From Rhizobiaceae bacterium (lineage in GTDB: Bacteria > Pseudomonadota > Alphaproteobacteria > Rhizobiales > Rhizobiaceae), in NCBI GenBank assembly GCA_913776675.1, contig CAJYRE010000186.1, positions 1 to 8,820 of the forward strand: a stretch of 8,820 nt of DNA, written 5' to 3'. Position numbers and translations under genes: made by a program. Positions within the stretch are counted from its first letter, which is position 1. Each line of letters starts with the position of its first letter. Shown piece after piece: positions 6,086 through 8,820 of this stretch. The notes below the pieces were generated by a model, which saw only the letters and a program-made list of their open reading frames with translations, was not told the origin of the DNA and ran no database searches.

Positions 6086-6113
6086 AAAAGGCGCTCTAAC
6101 TGAGCGCCTTTTT
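6086..6113. terminator. Bidirectional Rho-independent terminator
   Basis: GGCGCTC (6090-6096) pairs with GAGCGCC (6102-6108) around TAACT. The stem is flanked by AAAA on the left and TTTTT on the right, so a U-tract follows in both directions. On the minus strand it would end ada transcripts about 75 bases after the ada stop and keep them out of the Abi-like gene. It may be the ancestral terminator of the sorC/ada convergent pair. Confidence 0.85.
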
Positions 6114-6159
6114 CATTTACGTGTATATTGCGAGGAATACAAGCATTAGGAGATGTGTT

Positions 6160-6178
6160 CCGTATTCACCGAATACGG
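6160..6178. repeat. Short hairpin just past the ada stop
   Basis: CCGTATTC (6160-6167) and GAATACGG (6171-6178) form a perfect 8-bp stem with a three-base loop, ending two bases from the ada stop codon. No T-run follows on the minus strand, so it more likely protects the mRNA end or marks the island's right edge than terminates transcription. Confidence 0.5.
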
Positions 6179-6180
6179 CA

Positions 6181-7068
6181 TCACCCCACCTTCCCCGCTT
6201 CCCACCCCAGCATCGCCCGTTTCCGCGTCAAACCCCAATGATAGCCCGTCAGAGCCCCACTCTTCCCCAGCGCCCGATGGCACGGCACCACAAAGGAAAT
6301 CGGATTGCGGCCCACGGCGGCACCGACGGCGCGGCTGGCGGTGGGTTGGCCGATCTTTTGGGCGATGTCGGAATAGGTCACGGCTTTGCCCATGGGAATG
6401 GTCAACAGGTTTTGCCAGACCCGCACCTGAAAATCCGAGCCAATCAGCACCACGCGCAAGGGCTGCTCGGCCTGCCAGCAGGTGGGGTCAAAAATGCGTT
6501 GCACATAGGGCTGGATGGCCGTCTGATCTTCCACGAATTGCGCCATGGGCCAGCGTCCCGCCATGTCGGCATAGCAGGCGGCTTCTTCGCCCAGATCGCA
6601 AAAGCCGAGGCCTGCCAGCCCGCGATCTGTGACCATCACCAGCGCTTGGCCGAAAGGCGACGGCTGAAAGCCATAGCGAATAACCAGCCCTGCCCCTTTG
6701 GCCTTCCACTCGCCGGGCGACATGGCTTCGTGGGTGACAAACAGATCATGCAGCCGCCCCGGCCCGGACAGGCCAAGCTCCAGCGCGGTTTCCAAAAGCG
6801 GCAGGCCCTCGTTTCCCAGCAAACGCTTGGCGTGATCCAGCGTCACCGCCTGCAAGAAGGCTTTGGGAGACAGGCCCGCCCAGCGGGTAAAGGTCTTTTG
6901 CAATTGGGTGGGGGATTGGCCAAGCTTGTCTGCCAGCGTTTCCAGAGACGGCTGATCGCGGTAGTCCAGCGTCAGCATCTCAATCACCCGGCGCACGACC
7001 TCATAATCGCCGCCATCGGGTGTGATGTCGGTGGCAACAGCGAGGTCGATATGCTTGGCAAGGGTCAT
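6181..7068 (-). CDS. ada: AraC-HTH / O6-methylguanine-DNA methyltransferase (Ada-type without zinc domain)
   Basis: The 295-residue protein has an AraC-type helix-turn-helix region at about residues 22-125 (LETLADKLGQSPTQLQKTFT, then LSPKAFLQAV). A methylated-DNA-cysteine methyltransferase domain follows at about 130-290. IPMGKAVTYSDIA, RAVGAAVGRNP and the active-site VPCHR (acceptor Cys263) are all present, followed by GYHWGLTRKRAMLGWE. It should remove O6-alkyl groups from guanine by irreversible transfer to Cys263. E. coli Ada (about 350 residues) also has an N-terminal zinc domain that takes a methyl from phosphotriesters and switches the protein to an activator; that domain is absent here, so control by self-methylation of that kind is unlikely. 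AAGGAAG lies five bases before the ATG. DUF2244 lies 70 bases upstream on the same strand. The gene symbol is by family resemblance. A fragment of a related allele lies at 4925-5068. Confidence 0.92.
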   Translation of the reverse strand: MTLAKHIDLAVATDITPDGGDYEVVRRVIEMLTLDYRDQPSLETLADKLGQSPTQLQKTFTRWAGLSPKAFLQAVTLDHAKRLLGNEGLPLLETALELGLSGPGRLHDLFVTHEAMSPGEWKAKGAGLVIRYGFQPSPFGQALVMVTDRGLAGLGFCDLGEEAACYADMAGRWPMAQFVEDQTAIQPYVQRIFDPTCWQAEQPLRVVLIGSDFQVRVWQNLLTIPMGKAVTYSDIAQKIGQPTASRAVGAAVGRNPISFVVPCHRALGKSGALTGYHWGLTRKRAMLGWEAGKVG

Positions 7069-7138
7069 GGTGGCTTCCTTTATGATCGTGAAACTTCATC
7101 ACGAAGCAGCAAGAAGTGCCACCCGTTTCTTGCCAAAG

Positions 7139-7621
7139 TTATAAACGGCGCGTGACCGTTGCCAACGCCGATTGAAAGGCCTTGGCAAAACTCTCCCGAT
7201 CATCCGGGTTGAGAAATGAGCCGATCTCGGTGGAGCGGCCCTGCCCATGCACAAACATCGACAAAATGCCAAATTCCTCATGGCGTTTGACAAAGAACCG
7301 TGCCCAGAAGGGGTTCCAGTGAAATTCGCTCATTTTTCCCGAAGGCGTGAATTTGCGCACCGAGACATCGCTGCGCGATACCGTCACCTCTTCGCGGGCT
7401 TTGGCGGCGTGGTAATTCAGCCGAAACGCCCCATAGAGCAGCAGAAAATCCAGGCCGCAGAAAAACCCCACCGGCCATGCGCCAGTGGCCAGAAAAAACC
7501 CGCCATAACCAAGACACACCAGCCCGGAGAGCATCAGCATGATGCGAAAACCCTTTCGGCCAAGCGAGCGATAGGGTACGAGTTCGGCAGCGAAAATCGG
7601 TTGATCGGCAGCCTCTGTCAT
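7139..7621 (-). CDS. DUF2244 inner-membrane protein
   Basis: The 160-residue protein has two adjacent membrane helices (about residues 26-46 and 49-67) after a short cytosolic N-terminus. A soluble tail follows with NYHAAKAREEVTVSRSDVSV, FHWNPFWARF and the late GSFLNPDDRESFAKAF, the usual pattern of DUF2244. No biochemical function is established for the family. I take the ATG at 7621, preceded by GGAAAGGG, rather than the TTG six codons upstream. It is divergent from nth over only 36 bases, a neighbourhood I recall from other rhizobia, and it may share a transcript with the ada-type gene 70 bases downstream, since no terminator is seen between them. Confidence 0.88.
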   Translation of the reverse strand: MTEAADQPIFAAELVPYRSLGRKGFRIMLMLSGLVCLGYGGFFLATGAWPVGFFCGLDFLLLYGAFRLNYHAAKAREEVTVSRSDVSVRKFTPSGKMSEFHWNPFWARFFVKRHEEFGILSMFVHGQGRSTEIGSFLNPDDRESFAKAFQSALATVTRRL

Positions 7622-7657
7622 GGGTCGTGCCCTTTCCAAAACTTCTGTGACGATACG

Positions 7658-8398
7658 ATGAAATCAAGCAGCCAAATTGTGAAAAAGTCAAATACGCGTA
7701 AAAGCACAGTGCGCAGCGCCTATAGCAAGGCCGAACTGGAAGAGATGTTTCGTCGCCTCTCCGTACAGCGGCCAGAGCCAAAGGGCGAGCTGGAGCATGT
7801 CAATCCGTTTACGCTGGTGGTGGCCGTGGCGCTCTCGGCGCAAGCCACCGATGCGGGCGTCAACAAGGCGACGCGGGCGCTGTTTAAAGTGGCCGATACG
7901 CCTGAAAAAATGGTGGCGCTGGGCGAGGAGAAAATTCAGGATTACATCAAGACCATTGGGCTTTATCGCAACAAGGCCAAGAATGTGATGTTGCTGAGCC
8001 AGAAGCTGATTGATGATTTTGGCTCGGAAGTGCCCAAAACCCGCGAAGAGCTGATGACGCTGCCCGGCGTGGGCCGCAAGACCGCCAATGTGGTGATGTC
8101 CATGGCCTTTGGCATTCCGACCATGGCGGTGGATACGCATATTTTGCGCATTGGCAATCGCATCAAGCTGGCACCGGGCAAGACGCCGGATGAGATTGAA
8201 GAGATCTTGATGCGGATTATTCCCAAACAGTATCTCTATCACGCCCACCATTGGCTGATTTTGCTAGGCCGTTACTGTTGTAAGGCCAGACGGCCCGAAT
8301 GTGAAAACTGCGTGCTGGCCGATCTGTGCAAATCCCCGGAAAAGACCTGCGATGTGCCAGCCCCGCTGGTGGAATTACCGCCGCAAATTATCGGCTGA
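7658..8398 (+). CDS. nth: Endonuclease III (DNA glycosylase/AP lyase)
   Basis: The 246-residue protein removes oxidised pyrimidines from DNA and cleaves the abasic site in base excision repair. The helix-hairpin-helix LPGVGRKTANVV carries the catalytic Lys141. MAVDTHILRIGNR carries the catalytic Asp159. The [4Fe-4S] ligands are complete as Cys208-x6-Cys215-x2-Cys218-x5-Cys224 (CCKARRPECENC, then VLADLC). The N-terminus has a basic extension (MKSSSQIVKKSNTRK) like other rhizobial homologues. The frame is open far upstream, but over DUF2244 sequence on the other strand, so the ATG at 7658 is chosen; no strong ribosome binding site precedes it. The last 24 bases overlap the 3' end of the cysZ-like gene tail to tail. 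With the ada-type gene, it puts two DNA-repair functions close together. Confidence 0.96.
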   Translation: MKSSSQIVKKSNTRKSTVRSAYSKAELEEMFRRLSVQRPEPKGELEHVNPFTLVVAVALSAQATDAGVNKATRALFKVADTPEKMVALGEEKIQDYIKTIGLYRNKAKNVMLLSQKLIDDFGSEVPKTREELMTLPGVGRKTANVVMSMAFGIPTMAVDTHILRIGNRIKLAPGKTPDEIEEILMRIIPKQYLYHAHHWLILLGRYCCKARRPECENCVLADLCKSPEKTCDVPAPLVELPPQIIG

Positions 8399-8820
8399 AA
8401 ACAGCGGGTCTTTGGCAGACAGCGCCTTGTGCAAATGCACCATGAGGCCCGCCGCAAACAGCGGCGTGAGCAGGTTTAGGATCGGAACCGCCAGAAAGGC
8501 GGCAATCACCAGCCCTGCGGTAAACACCGTGCCCGAATGTTTGCGGCGGAAATCCTGCGCTTCCTGTCTTGGCCGGAAACGGGTGGCGGCAAATTCGAAA
8601 AACTCCCGTCCCAATAAATAGCCGTTCACCAGAAAAAACGCGATGAGATTGACGCCCGGCACAAACAGCATGAACAGCGCCACCACGTTGCCCAAAATGA
8701 CGACACCAAAAAACTGAAGCGACTGCACGATGGCCTCACCCAGCGGCATGGCCACACCAGCGGGATGGGAGGCATAGTCGCGCTTTTACACCACCTCTGC
8801 CACGTCATCGAGAAACAGCC
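8375..8820 (-). pseudogene. cysZ: CysZ-like (EI24-family) membrane protein gene with an in-frame stop, 5' part off the right edge
   Basis: From the right edge the minus strand reads LFLDDVAEVV, TAA (8788-8786), KRDYASHPAGVAMPLGEAIV, and then a long hydrophobic protein to a stop at 8375. The downstream part has LFVPGVNLIAFFLVNGYLLG, REFFEFAATRFRP and ILNLLTPLFAAGLMVHLHK, typical of the C-terminal half of EI24/CysZ-type sulphate-uptake proteins of the inner membrane. Homologues, as I remember them, read EVVE here, so one G-to-T change of GAA to TAA explains the break. Reading continues in the same frame on both sides, so no frameshift is involved. An internal restart at a GTG (8755) or ATG (8749) is possible but would lack a ribosome binding site and the first helices. 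It may be a true pseudogene or a sequencing error. Confidence 0.8.

Noticed and set aside
7086..7104. TCGTGA...TCACGA inverted arms upstream of ada as an Ada-type operator
   Set aside because: Six-base arms with a seven-base spacer are too weak alone, and the protein lacks the domain that drives classical Ada-box activation.
6121..7155. A 344-codon plus-strand open frame opposite ada
   Set aside because: It is rich in His, Arg, Gln and Gly without domains, and it mirrors the ada coding strand, whose protein has an intact active site. It is a GC-driven shadow.
7247..7657. Upstream extension of the nth reading frame (137 extra codons)
   Set aside because: It lies over the DUF2244 gene on the other strand and has no endonuclease III homology; the family begins shortly before the conserved region, so the ATG at 7658 is used.

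Overview
The window looks like a chromosomal segment of a Rhizobiaceae alphaproteobacterium (Rhizobium/Agrobacterium/Allorhizobium group). The protein families, the endonuclease III/DUF2244 neighbourhood and a 'TTAGAGCATTTC' intergenic repeat that I recognise from rhizobial genomes all point there. No database search was possible, so every family name rests on motif recognition.

Layout from left to right: the N-terminal two thirds of a DMT/EamA-type membrane transporter (minus, runs off the left edge); a secreted small SH3-domain protein (plus); a minus-strand terminator and a repeat whose perfect 19-bp hairpin overlaps the stop codon of transaldolase; transaldolase (tal, minus) and a SorC-family sugar-responsive regulator (plus), divergently transcribed from a 193-bp control region with two back-to-back promoters and a tandem GACA-N2-TGTY operator candidate. 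At the right come an AraC-HTH/O6-methylguanine methyltransferase of the Ada type (minus), a DUF2244 membrane protein (minus), endonuclease III (nth, plus), and a cysZ-like gene (minus, runs off the right edge) interrupted by an in-frame TAA.

Between the convergent 3' ends of the SorC regulator and ada lies an accessory island (about 3571-6180) with two defence-like genes, both on the minus strand and visibly more AT-rich than the flanks. The first is a protein that appears to join an N-terminal MNT-type nucleotidyltransferase (GS-x10-DxD) to a C-terminal PD-(D/E)xK nuclease of DpnII/MboI type. The second is an Abi-like HEPN protein with an RNRLAH (Rx4H) ribonuclease motif. Between them sits a chimeric scar: a second, near-synonymous copy of the last ~46 codons of ada, abutting a diverged copy of the last ~25 codons of a SorC-type gene. 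The simplest reading is that the sorC/ada junction is an integration hotspot and that this strain carries two different cargo alleles merged side by side, with the scar marking the join.

The conserved genes serve pentose-phosphate metabolism and its sugar-responsive control (tal, SorC regulator) and DNA repair (ada-like, nth). The island genes look like horizontally acquired immunity or toxin-type functions. The NTase-nuclease fusion and the merged-hotspot architecture are the most promising leads.
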